The notes below the pieces were generated by a model that was not told where the DNA came from, did no database searches, and saw nothing but the letters and a program-made list of their open reading frames with translations. Shown here piece after piece: positions 38,535 to 45,946 of a stretch of DNA of 64,000 bases (position 1 is its first letter; each line of letters begins with the position of its first letter). This DNA is from Yinghuangia soli (GTDB lineage: Bacteria > Actinomycetota > Actinomycetes > Streptomycetales > Streptomycetaceae): the NCBI RefSeq assembly GCF_021502675.1, contig NZ_JAKFHA010000023.1, positions 1-64,000 of the forward strand. The letters are read 5' to 3'. The translations under genes were made by a program, and so were the position numbers.

Positions 38535-39134
38535 ATGGTCCTCGTTCTTGTGGCGGTGGTCTTGGCCGTCGTCGTGGTTGCTGCCGCGGCGATCGGCGTA
38601 TTCGCGCTGCGGCGGCGGCTGATCCAGCGGCCGGGCGGCACGTTCGACTGCTCGCTGCGCCGCCTGCCCGATGTACCTCCCGCCTCCCCGGCCGACTCGG
38701 CCGAGGGGGCGGACCCTTTGGCGGCCCCGGGCGGCGCCGGGCCCCGGAGCGCCGACGCCCCGGCGGACCCGCCGGCCGCCGGCGAGGCCGCGGCCGGCGA
38801 CGAGGACCCCGCCCCGCCCGCCGCGGAGTCCGGCGACCACGGCAAGGGCTGGGTCTTCGGCATCGCCCGCTACAGCGGGGACCGCATCGAGTGGTTCCGG
38901 GTCTTCAGCTACGCCCCCCGCCCGCGCCGCACGCTGGAGCGCCACGACATCGTCGTGGTGCAGCGCCGGCTGCCGGTGGGCCAGGAGGAGCTCGCGCTGC
39001 TGGCCGGTTCCGTGGTGCTGGTGTGCAGTTACGAAGGCCAGTTCCTGGAACTGGCGATGAGCGAGGACGCACTGACCGGGTTCCTGGCCTGGCTGGAGGC
39101 CGCCCCTCCCGGTCAGCGCGTAAACGTCGCGTGA
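38535..39134 (+). CDS. DUF2550 membrane-anchored protein with Ala/Pro-rich insert
   Basis: 199 residues from ATG 38535 (GAGGAGG upstream). One N-terminal membrane helix (1-23) is followed by RRRLIQRPGGTFDCSLR. A low-complexity Ala/Pro/Glu stretch (about 50-100) precedes the conserved part GKGWVFGIARYSGDRIEWFRVFS, with the C-terminus TGFLAWLEAAPPGQRVNVA. DUF2550 proteins follow atpC in Streptomyces and are usually about 145 residues, so the linker is an extra. The function is unknown. It converges with the adenosyltransferase gene, one base apart. Confidence 0.85.
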   Translation: MVLVLVAVVLAVVVVAAAAIGVFALRRRLIQRPGGTFDCSLRRLPDVPPASPADSAEGADPLAAPGGAGPRSADAPADPPAAGEAAAGDEDPAPPAAESGDHGKGWVFGIARYSGDRIEWFRVFSYAPRPRRTLERHDIVVVQRRLPVGQEELALLAGSVVLVCSYEGQFLELAMSEDALTGFLAWLEAAPPGQRVNVA

Positions 39135-39135
39135 T

Positions 39136-39708
39136 TTAGCGGTTGGCGCCGGGGACCCACAGGACGTCGCCGTGTTCGCGGTTGGCGTGCCGGGCCAGGA
39201 TGAACAGCAGGTCCGAGAGCCGGTTCAGGTACTTCGCGGTGAGGGCGTTCATGCTGTCGCCATGCACCTCCAGCGCCGCCCAGGTGCTGCGCTCGGCGCG
39301 GCGGGCGACCGTGCGGGCCTGGTGCAGGAGCGCGGCGCCCGGGGTGCCGCCGTTGAGGATGAAGCTGCGCAGCTTGGGCAGGTCCTCGTTGTACTTGTCG
39401 CAGGCCGCCTCAAGGGCGTCGACGTACGACTCCTCGACGCGCAGCGGCGGGTACTTCGGGTCCTCGACGACCGGGGTGCACAGGTCCGCGCCCACGTCGA
39501 ACAGGTCGTTCTGAATACGCGTCAGCAGAACGGCCACGTCCTCCTCCAGGCCGCCCATGGCCAGCGCGACCCCGATGACCGAGTTGGCCTCGTCGACGTC
39601 CGCGTAAGCGGTCAGCCGGGGGTCGTTCTTCGAGGTGCGGCTCATGTCGCCCAGCGCGGTGGTGCCGTCGTCGCCGGTGCGTGTGTAGATGCGTGTCAGG
39701 TTGACCAT
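39136..39708 (-). CDS. Cob(I)alamin adenosyltransferase (PduO type)
   Basis: 190 residues from ATG 39708. Family hallmarks are [19 protein letters not shown] (about 5-23, ATP-binding), the helix with [44 protein letters not shown] (catalytic Arg/Asn region, quoted in part) and [18 protein letters not shown]. It adenosylates cob(I)alamin to coenzyme B12, the cofactor of the MeaA-type mutase encoded at 45947-47989. It is divergent from murA, with the starts 80 bp apart. Confidence 0.93.
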   Translation of the reverse strand: MVNLTRIYTRTGDDGTTALGDMSRTSKNDPRLTAYADVDEANSVIGVALAMGGLEEDVAVLLTRIQNDLFDVGADLCTPVVEDPKYPPLRVEESYVDALEAACDKYNEDLPKLRSFILNGGTPGAALLHQARTVARRAERSTWAALEVHGDSMNALTAKYLNRLSDLLFILARHANREHGDVLWVPGANR

Positions 39709-39787
39709 GTCTCCAAACCTACGCGGGTGTGTCACCACGCTGCGACACGTGTTCGGAACGGCCGTGCGGAGCCCATACGATGCCGTG

Positions 39788-41062
39788 ATGGACAGGTTCC
39801 GGGTGACCGGCGGGGCACGGCTCGCCGGCGAGGTGCGTATCACGGGCGCGAAGAACAGCGCGCTGAAGCTCATGGCGGCAGCCCTCCTGGCGGAGGGGGT
39901 GACGGTCCTCGAAGAGGTGCCGAAGATCCTCGACGTGCAGATCATGAGCGAACTGCTGCGTCGGCTGGGCTGCGTGGTGGAGGGGGAGACCACCGGCACG
40001 CTGAGCATCGACGTCCCCGCGTCGCCCGGCCACGTGACGGATTACGACCTGGTGCGCAGCATGCGGGCCTCGATCTGCGTGCTGGGCCCGCTGCTGGCCC
40101 GCTGCGGCGAGGTGCAGGTGGCGTTCCCGGGCGGCGACGCGATCGGCTCGCGCGGTCTCGACATGCACATAGACGGGCTGGTCAAGCTCGGTGCGACGGT
40201 CGAGAACGAGCACGGCTACCTGATCGCGAAGGCGCCCAAGGGGCTGGTCGGCACGCCGGTGTGGCTGGACTTCCCGAGCGTGGGGGCGACCGAGAACATC
40301 CTCATGGCGGCGGTGCTCGCCAAGGGCACCACGGTGATCGACAACGCGGCGCGCGAGCCGGAGATCGTCGACATCTGCACGATGCTCAGCGGCATGGGCG
40401 CCAAGATCGAGGGGGCCGGCACCTCGACCATCGAGATCCACGGTGTCGACGGGCTGAGCCCGGTGCGGCACCGGACCGTCCCGGACCGCATCGTGGCGGG
40501 CACGTTCGCGGTGGCCGCGGCGGTGACGCACGGGGACGTGACGGTCCGCAACGCGCGGCCCGAGCACCTGGAGATCGCCCTCGACAAGCTGACCGTGTCG
40601 GGGGCCGCGGTGACCACGGTCGAGGACGGCTTCCGGGTGGTCATGGACCGCCGCCCGGGCGCGGTGGACGTGGTGACGCTGCCGTACCCCGGCTTCGCGA
40701 CCGACATGCAGCCGCAGTTCGCGGTGCTCAACGCGGTCTCGGACGGGCACGCGATGATCACCGAGAACATCTTCGAGGCGCGCTTCGTCTTCCTGCAGGA
40801 GCTGCTGCGCCTGGGGGCGTCGATCCGGACCGACGGGCACCACGCGATCGTGCGCGGGGTGGACCGGCTCTCCGGTGCCCCGGTGCTGGCCACCGACGTG
40901 CGGGCGGGGGCCGGGCTGGTGCTGGCGGGACTGGTCGCGGACGGCGAGACGCTGGTGAGCGGGGTGCACCACATCGACCGGGGGTACGACGACCTGGTGA
41001 ACCAGCTGCAGGTGCTGGGCGGGTCGATCGAGCGCGAGCCGGAGCCCGAGCCGCGCTTCTGA
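39788..41062 (+). CDS. murA: UDP-N-acetylglucosamine 1-carboxyvinyltransferase
   Basis: 424 residues from ATG 39788; GTG 39785 is one codon upstream. The EPSP-synthase fold has [17 protein letters not shown] (about 21), [15 protein letters not shown] and the catalytic loop PGGDAIGSR (about 114-122), where Asp117 replaces the usual Cys (Cys115 in E. coli). [16 protein letters not shown] and [11 protein letters not shown] are also typical. It catalyses the first committed step of peptidoglycan synthesis. The Cys-to-Asp form, as in mycobacteria, is intrinsically insensitive to fosfomycin. Confidence 0.95.
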   Translation: MDRFRVTGGARLAGEVRITGAKNSALKLMAAALLAEGVTVLEEVPKILDVQIMSELLRRLGCVVEGETTGTLSIDVPASPGHVTDYDLVRSMRASICVLGPLLARCGEVQVAFPGGDAIGSRGLDMHIDGLVKLGATVENEHGYLIAKAPKGLVGTPVWLDFPSVGATENILMAAVLAKGTTVIDNAAREPEIVDICTMLSGMGAKIEGAGTSTIEIHGVDGLSPVRHRTVPDRIVAGTFAVAAAVTHGDVTVRNARPEHLEIALDKLTVSGAAVTTVEDGFRVVMDRRPGAVDVVTLPYPGFATDMQPQFAVLNAVSDGHAMITENIFEARFVFLQELLRLGASIRTDGHHAIVRGVDRLSGAPVLATDVRAGAGLVLAGLVADGETLVSGVHHIDRGYDDLVNQLQVLGGSIEREPEPEPRF

Positions 41063-41094
41063 GTGCGGCGTACGAGGCCCGCGAAGGCATTTCT

Positions 41095-41135
41095 GACGGC
41101 CCGTCAGCTCTCCCTGGGGGAGCAGGCGGGCCGTC
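41095..41135. terminator. Bidirectional terminator murA / 107-aa gene
   Basis: GACGGCCCG (41095-41103) pairs with CGGGCCGTC (41127-41135), with an inner CTCTCCC/GGGGGAG stem. It lies between converging genes; TTTCT precedes it for the minus strand. Confidence 0.75.
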
Positions 41136-41160
41136 GGCGTTCCGGGGCTCGCAGGGGACC

Positions 41161-41484
41161 TCAGGCGGCGTCGGGATAGCGGGTGAGGGCGAGCCGCGCG
41201 GCCTCTTCGTCGGGCGGCCACACCATGACCCGCAGTCCGTCGGTGGTCTCCACCAGGGTGCTGCGGATCCCGTCCGCGGCCAGCGAGCGGCACAGCCGCC
41301 GGCCGTGCACCGCGTCGGCCGGCGCGGCGACCGCGATCAGCAGGCCGTAGTCCTCCGGCGCGCCTTGCTGCGGCGACCGGGGCACCAATGACGTACCGCG
41401 TCCGAACGCCCAGCGCAGCAAGAGCGCCAGCACGCCGACCACGGCGAACCCGACCAACGGCGTGAGCAGGTACGAACGGTCCAT
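41161..41484 (-). CDS. Small membrane protein, conserved hypothetical
   Basis: 107 residues from ATG 41484, with AGGGGAGGTC upstream on the minus strand. One membrane helix (about 7-27, LTPLVGFAVVGVLALLLRWAF) is followed by a soluble domain resembling a small alpha-beta fold (DYGLLIAVAAPADAVHGRRLCRSLAADGIRSTLVET, quoted across segments). The latter recalls DUF2007-type putative signal-transducing domains. The function is unknown. It is divergent from the dehydrogenase gene. Confidence 0.8.
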   Translation of the reverse strand: MDRSYLLTPLVGFAVVGVLALLLRWAFGRGTSLVPRSPQQGAPEDYGLLIAVAAPADAVHGRRLCRSLAADGIRSTLVETTDGLRVMVWPPDEEAARLALTRYPDAA

Positions 41485-41608
41485 TTGACCTCCCCTCCAA
41501 GACTGCCGCACGGGGTGTACAAGGGACCAGCGGCGGCGCCCGATCGAGTGGCCGTTACCCTCGGCCAAGGACCGCCGCACGACCGCATGTACGAGAGAGG
41601 TTTTCGAC

Positions 41609-42460
41609 GTGACGAAGAAGATCGCCGTCATCGGTGCCGGGCTCATGGGAGCCGGCATCGCCCAGGTGTCCGCCCAGGCCGGGTACGAGGTCACCCTGCG
41701 CGACGTGACCGACGCCGCGCTGGAGCGCGCCCAGGGCGGCATCCGCGCGTCGTACGAGAAGTTCGTGGCCAAGGGCAAGATGTCCGCGGAGGACGCCGAG
41801 GCCGCGCTCGCGCGCCTGACGGTGACCACCGACCTGGACGCGGTGGCCGACGCCGACCTGATCGTCGAGGCGGTCTTCGAGAAGATCGAGATCAAGCAGG
41901 AGGTGTTCCGCCAGTTGGACGCCGTCGCCAAGGACGGCGCGGTCCTGGCGAGCAACACCTCGGCGCTGCCGATCACCCAGATCGCCGCGGTCACGAACCG
42001 TCCCGAGTTCGTGGTCGGCACGCACTTCTTCTCGCCGGTCCCGCTCATGCAGCTGTGCGAACTGGTCCGCGGCTACAAGACCTCCGACGAGACGCTGGCG
42101 GTGGCCCGCGCGTTCGCCGAGGGCGTCGGCAAGACCTGCATCGTGGTCAACCGCGACGTCGCGGGCTTCGTGACCACGCGCCTGATCACCGCACTCACCA
42201 CCGAGGCCGTGCGCCTGTACGAGGCGGGCGTCGCGACCGCCGAGGACATCGACGTCGCCTGCAAGCTCGGCTTCGGCCACGCGATGGGCCCGCTGGCGAC
42301 CATCGACCTGACCGGCGTCGACATCATGCGCAACGCCACGAGCAACATTTACGAAGAGACCAAGGACGAGAAGTTCGCGCCGCCGGAGCTGCTCAACCGC
42401 ATGGTCACCGCGGGCGACCTGGGCCGCAAGAGCGGCAAGGGCTTCTACGACTACAAGTAG
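41609..42460 (+). CDS. 3-hydroxybutyryl-CoA dehydrogenase
   Basis: 283 residues from GTG 41609 (GAGAGAGG upstream). The NAD site is IGAGLMGAGIAQ (about 8-19). The catalytic His is in GTHFFSPVPLM and the partner Glu in LIVEAVFE. The C-terminal dimerisation domain has NRDVAGFVTTRLITAL, GFGHAMGPLATIDLTG and GRKSGKGFYDY. It oxidises or reduces short-chain 3-hydroxyacyl-CoA in butyrate/acetoacetyl-CoA metabolism. This could feed the ethylmalonyl-CoA route together with the MeaA-type mutase. A strong terminator follows at 42578. Confidence 0.93.
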   Translation: MTKKIAVIGAGLMGAGIAQVSAQAGYEVTLRDVTDAALERAQGGIRASYEKFVAKGKMSAEDAEAALARLTVTTDLDAVADADLIVEAVFEKIEIKQEVFRQLDAVAKDGAVLASNTSALPITQIAAVTNRPEFVVGTHFFSPVPLMQLCELVRGYKTSDETLAVARAFAEGVGKTCIVVNRDVAGFVTTRLITALTTEAVRLYEAGVATAEDIDVACKLGFGHAMGPLATIDLTGVDIMRNATSNIYEETKDEKFAPPELLNRMVTAGDLGRKSGKGFYDYK

Positions 42461-42577
42461 GCCGTGCGGGGGCGGATGCCCCCGGATGCGCGCCCGACAT
42501 GCGTAACCGCCGTCCGACAAGGACAATTCGCGCGGAAATGGCGTGGAACGCATGAGATATGCACGACAGGCGGAAAT

Positions 42578-42609
42578 AGGCCGGACCGGGAATGATCCCG
42601 GTCCGGCCT
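42578..42609 (+). terminator. Strong terminator
   Basis: AGGCCGGACCGGGA (42578-42591) pairs perfectly with TCCCGGTCCGGCCT (42596-42609) around ATGA, followed by TTG. It lies 118 bp after the dehydrogenase. Confidence 0.85.
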
Positions 42610-42728
42610 TTGTCGCTGAAAGGGGTGAAATTCCTCAAGGAATCGGAGTAATCGCCTACTCCGGTGGTCTGATGAGGACGCAAACGCGCACCAGGACCGG
42701 ATCTGTCCCCGACCGGAGGAGGCGACAC

Positions 42729-43034
42729 ATGCATGTCTGGGGCGACGACCGTGAACTGCACCTGAGCGGAACGCTGGACGTGCACTCCGCCGCCGACGTG
42801 CGGGCCCGGGTGCACACCGCGGTCGACCGCGGCACCGGCGACTTCGTGCTCGACGTCTCGCGCGTGGACACCTTGGACGCCACCGGCCTCGGCCTGCTGG
42901 TGGCCATACACCGCCGCGCGGGCCGCCGCGAACGCCGGTTCGTGCTGCGCGGAGCCACCCCGGCGGTGCACCGGATCCTGGTCATCACCCGGCTGCACCG
43001 GATCCTGGTCCTGCAGGGCGCAGTCGCGGCGTGA
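42729..43034 (+). CDS. STAS-domain protein (anti-anti-sigma factor-like)
   Basis: 101 residues. ATG 42729 is chosen because GGAGGAGG (42715-42722) sits 6 bases upstream. The STAS fold runs from LHLSGTLDVHSAADVRARV to FVLDVSRVDTLDATGLGLLVAIHRRAG, quoted in parts; the region DTLDATG holds the usual phospho-acceptor position as Thr rather than Ser. The C-terminal AVHRILVITRLHRILVLQG carries a duplicated RLHRILV/VHRILV element. It probably binds a serine kinase/anti-sigma factor, which is not in this window. Confidence 0.87.
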   Translation: MHVWGDDRELHLSGTLDVHSAADVRARVHTAVDRGTGDFVLDVSRVDTLDATGLGLLVAIHRRAGRRERRFVLRGATPAVHRILVITRLHRILVLQGAVAA

Positions 43035-43062
43035 CCCGCGCTGCTGCCCGTCCTGCGCCCCG

Positions 43063-43099
43063 CTGCCCGCCGAGCGCGCAGCAGCGGCTCGGCGGGCAG
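43063..43099. terminator. Bidirectional terminator
   Basis: CTGCCCGCCGAGC (43063-43075) pairs perfectly with GCTCGGCGGGCAG (43087-43099). It lies between the STAS gene and the converging sigma-operon end. Confidence 0.8.
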
Positions 43100-43131
43100 T
43101 TGCCGGCCGCCCGACGCGGCCGGCAGTCCGA

Positions 43132-44172
43132 CTACGGCCGGCAGTCCGGCTTCAGCGAGGAGGGCGTGCGCGTCGCGTCCTCGCCGACCGTGAACGGCGC
43201 CGCCCCGCCGTCGAACGTCACCGTCCACCCGTTGACCGTCGTTCCGGACGCCGGGCTGTCCAGCACCCAGCGCTTCGGCTGCGTGCTCTGGCAGGTCAGC
43301 CCGGCCAAAGTGGCGGGGGCCTCGGGGCCCGCCTCGGTGATGATGCGGGTGATCTCGGCCTGCGTCGCGGGCCGCGACGCGGACACGATGCCGCCGTAGG
43401 CCATGGTGAAGGCCAGGCCTTCCGCTACCACCTTCGGGTTGACCGGTCGCGGGGTGCATGTGATCGAGGTGATCAGTCCGGCCGCGTCGACGGTCACGCG
43501 CGCTTCCTTGTCCTGGAGCGCCCGGCCCTTGTAGAGCCGCACGATCGCGATGAACCGCCCGTCGCCGGAGGAGTCCAGTACGCCGATCTGCGGGATCAGG
43601 GCACCGTTGACGCCTGCGGTCCCGCAGTGCGCCCGGGGCAGCTCGGTCGCCTCCTTGCCGGGCGCGAAGAGCGACTGGGCGGGCGCGGGCTGGTAGGTCG
43701 TCCGTCCCGACGCGTCGGTTTCCGCGGTCGTGTAGAGCCGGCGCAGGGTTGCGAGGAACTGCCCATGGCCGCTGCTGTCGGGGTTCCCGGCGTTCTGGCC
43801 GGTCTGAGCACCGGTGCGAGTGCCGTTCGGCGTACCGGTGCCGGTCCGCGGGCCGGTCGGCTCAGCAGTCGGTGCGGATGCCTGCGGAGCCGGGGAGTCG
43901 GACGCCGATGCGGTCGGCTGGACGGTCACGCCCGCCTTTTCGCCCGCATCGCCCGGTGCCAGCGCCACGACGGTGCCACCGGCAAGTACCGCGACAGCGG
44001 CTGCGGCCGCGACGGCGGTGTACCGGCGGTTGCGCCGTCCGCGCACGGTCGCCCGGATGGCCTCGGGGTCGAAGGCGCGCGGCGTCCGCCGGTCGGCGAA
44101 GTCGCGCATGCTGCCCGCCAGTTCCGCTTCGAAGCCGTCGCGGGCCGACGGGGTGGTCCGGTCGGTGTTCAT
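43132..44172 (-). CDS. Membrane-anchored partner of the ECF sigma factor (possible anti-sigma)
   Basis: 346 residues from ATG 44172, overlapping the sigma gene by 4 bp. A cytoplasmic N-terminus (1-50) with RAFDPEAIRATVRGRRNRR is followed by one membrane helix (about 52-72, AVAAAAAVAVLAGGTVVAL). A Thr/Pro/Gly-rich linker (about 80-135) leads to an extracytoplasmic domain with CGTAGVNGALI (about 185) and ITCTPRP. It lacks a zinc anti-sigma HxxxCxxC motif. Coupling to an ECF sigma gene makes an anti-sigma or sensor role likely, but the family is not known to me. Confidence 0.75.
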   Translation of the reverse strand: MNTDRTTPSARDGFEAELAGSMRDFADRRTPRAFDPEAIRATVRGRRNRRYTAVAAAAAVAVLAGGTVVALAPGDAGEKAGVTVQPTASASDSPAPQASAPTAEPTGPRTGTGTPNGTRTGAQTGQNAGNPDSSGHGQFLATLRRLYTTAETDASGRTTYQPAPAQSLFAPGKEATELPRAHCGTAGVNGALIPQIGVLDSSGDGRFIAIVRLYKGRALQDKEARVTVDAAGLITSITCTPRPVNPKVVAEGLAFTMAYGGIVSASRPATQAEITRIITEAGPEAPATLAGLTCQSTQPKRWVLDSPASGTTVNGWTVTFDGGAAPFTVGEDATRTPSSLKPDCRP

Positions 44173-44759
44173 ACGGCCTCTCCGAACGGCAGGTGGATGA
44201 CGTCCGCGCCCGGCCCGTCCGAGCGCGCCGCGTCGTGCATGTGCGCGCGCAGCTTCGCGAGTCCCCGTGCGGCCTGGGAGCGCACTGCTCCGGCCGTGAT
44301 GTCGAGCGCGTCGGCGATCTCCGCATCGCTCTGCTCGTCGAAGTAGCGCAGGACCAGGACGGTCCGCATCCCCATCGGCAGCCGGAGCAGCGCACGCATG
44401 AGCTCGTCGCGGTGCTCGATGCGTCCGTAACCGGGCTCCGGCCGGGTGCGGTCGTCCGCGAGCGGGACGGACGGCGCCTGGTTCAGCTGCCGCCAGCGGT
44501 CGTTGGCGAGATTGGCCACGATGCGCCGCACGTACGCTTCCGGCGAGTCCGCGATGCCGATCCGGGCCCAGTTGCGGCAGGCCTTCTCCAGGGCGTGCTG
44601 CACCAGGTCCTCGGCGGTGTGCAGGTCGCCGACCAGCAGCGTGGCGGTACGCACGAGTGCGCCCGAGCGGGCGCGTACGAAGTCCGCGAAGTCGACCGGC
44701 GCGGCCTCCGCCGCATTATCCGGTCGTGGCGGCTTCCTGAGTATTCCGCGTAGACGCAT
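44169..44759 (-). CDS. SigE-family ECF RNA polymerase sigma factor
   Basis: 196 residues from ATG 44759. Region 2 has FADFVRARSGALVRTATLL, AEDLVQHALEKA and the -10-binding PEAYVRRIVANLANDRWR. Region 4 is LPMGMRTVLVLRYF-DEQSDAEIADALDITAGAVRSQ with a helix-turn-helix for -35 recognition. There is no C-terminal extension. The next gene, overlapping by 4 bp, encodes a membrane partner. A perfect Crp-type site lies 83-98 bp upstream, in the gap to the preceding gene, so it may be cAMP-Crp responsive. Confidence 0.9.
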   Translation of the reverse strand: MRLRGILRKPPRPDNAAEAAPVDFADFVRARSGALVRTATLLVGDLHTAEDLVQHALEKACRNWARIGIADSPEAYVRRIVANLANDRWRQLNQAPSVPLADDRTRPEPGYGRIEHRDELMRALLRLPMGMRTVLVLRYFDEQSDAEIADALDITAGAVRSQAARGLAKLRAHMHDAARSDGPGADVIHLPFGEAV

Positions 44760-44841
44760 GGCCCCCGTCCTGGTTCGCCGCGACGTGCCTGTCGCCGATA
44801 TGACCGGCCGGGGGAGTGGCCTGCTGCACGCCGCCTGCGAG

Positions 44842-44857
44842 TGTGACCCAAGTCACA
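44842..44857. promoter_or_regulatory. Crp-type binding site upstream of the sigma gene
   Basis: TGTGACCCAAGTCACA is a perfect 16-bp palindrome apart from its 4-base centre. It matches both the E. coli CRP core TGTGA-N6-TCACA and the Streptomyces Crp motif GTG-N6-GNCAC. It lies between the 285-residue gene and the sigma-factor gene. Confidence 0.6.
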
Positions 44858-44872
44858 TTCGCGTGGCATTCG

Positions 44873-45730
44873 TCAGTCTTTGCAGTCGATGCGGGAGAGC
44901 TTGCCGTCCTGGGCTTCCACGGTGATCTTGGTGAAATGGAACACCAGGAGGGACCACGACGTCACCGGACCGGACGTGGTCGCGGAGTCGGCCATCCAGT
45001 AGCTGGGCATCCGGCCGCAGGCCAGGTCCTGGGGCTTGATGGACGGCACGGCGTGACGCGAGGTGAGTGCTGCTGCGGTGGCCTCGGCCGGTTCCGCGCC
45101 GTCCCGCCCGAACAGCCCGGCCATGCCGCCGTACAGGGAGGTGAGGGGAACCGCGGGCACCTGCGCCGGGACGGGCGCGGCGGAGCAGGTGCCGTCGGTG
45201 ACCATGGAGAGCTTGTCGTCCTGCTTGACCACGGCACGCTGGGCCAGCATCCGGTCGCCGCGGAAGAACAGGACCTCGGTGCCTGCTGCGGACGGTGTGC
45301 CGATGAGGACGCCGTTGATCCCGGTCATCCCGCAGGAGATGGTGCCCGGTGCGGATGCGGTGCCCCAGGCGGTGTCGAACGCCTTGTCCGAGGCGAAGTT
45401 GAAGCGCCGGATCAGCTCGTCGGGTTCGAGGAGCATGTCGGTCGACATGGGAGGCAGTCCGGCGAGTGGAGTGGGCTCGGAGCCCGGCAGCGCGTAGCGG
45501 AGCAGTACTTGCTGGTAGAGCGAGCGCAGGATCACGGGGCGGTAGTCGTCGTCCGGGGCCGACGACGGTGTGCCCGATCCCGAGGGTGCGGTCGCGGGCG
45601 GGGCGGCCGGGGTCGTGCCGGCCGGGGCGGGCGTCGGCGGGGATGATGGCGGGCTCCGACCGTGCAGCGCATTCGCGTGAATTCGATCGCTTCTTTCCGC
45701 AGGCGAGATATCTCTGTCTGCTTCTGTCAT
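44873..45730 (-). CDS. Pro-rich protein with CGxxGxNG domain, sigma-locus companion
   Basis: 285 residues from ATG 45730; a longer frame starting at GTG 45805 exists but would place the palindrome at 45759-45781 inside the gene. The N-terminus is acidic/polar, then comes a Pro/Ala/Thr linker (about 28-60) and a domain with ILRSLYQQVLLRY, CGMTGINGVLI and the C-terminal KLSRIDCKD. The motif CG-x2-G-x-NG-x-LI recurs in the membrane partner at 43132-44172, suggesting a shared domain. No clear signal peptide or membrane helix is visible. Function unknown. Confidence 0.68.
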   Translation of the reverse strand: MTEADRDISPAERSDRIHANALHGRSPPSSPPTPAPAGTTPAAPPATAPSGSGTPSSAPDDDYRPVILRSLYQQVLLRYALPGSEPTPLAGLPPMSTDMLLEPDELIRRFNFASDKAFDTAWGTASAPGTISCGMTGINGVLIGTPSAAGTEVLFFRGDRMLAQRAVVKQDDKLSMVTDGTCSAAPVPAQVPAVPLTSLYGGMAGLFGRDGAEPAEATAAALTSRHAVPSIKPQDLACGRMPSYWMADSATTSGPVTSWSLLVFHFTKITVEAQDGKLSRIDCKD

Positions 45731-45758
45731 CCCTTGAACGGGTTCGTCGGCGGCCCGC

Positions 45759-45781
45759 GGATCCGACACAGTGTCAGATCC
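45759..45781. promoter_or_regulatory. 23-bp near-perfect palindrome in a divergent promoter region
   Basis: GGATCCGACAC and its mirror GTGTCAGATCC flank a central A. Ten of eleven positions pair. It lies 29 bp upstream of the 285-residue gene (minus) and 166 bp upstream of the mutase gene (plus), a typical operator position for either. Confidence 0.55.
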
Positions 45782-45946
45782 GGCGCCCAAGATGTGGCGG
45801 GGCACACCCTGCCGAGGCCGATTACCCGTCAGTACACTCCGAGGTAAGCAGGGCCGCGTCTCGGTGCGGCGTGCGCCGGACCCCGGGCAGCATGGGGCCG
45901 GTAGCCGTCGTCCGTACGGGGCCCGGAACCCTCCCGGAGGTCCCCC

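Noticed and set aside
39172-41391. Very long plus-strand frame (over 700 residues) across the adenosyltransferase and murA
   Set aside because: It is an Arg/Gly-rich shadow frame typical of GC-rich DNA; both underlying genes have clear family motifs in other frames.
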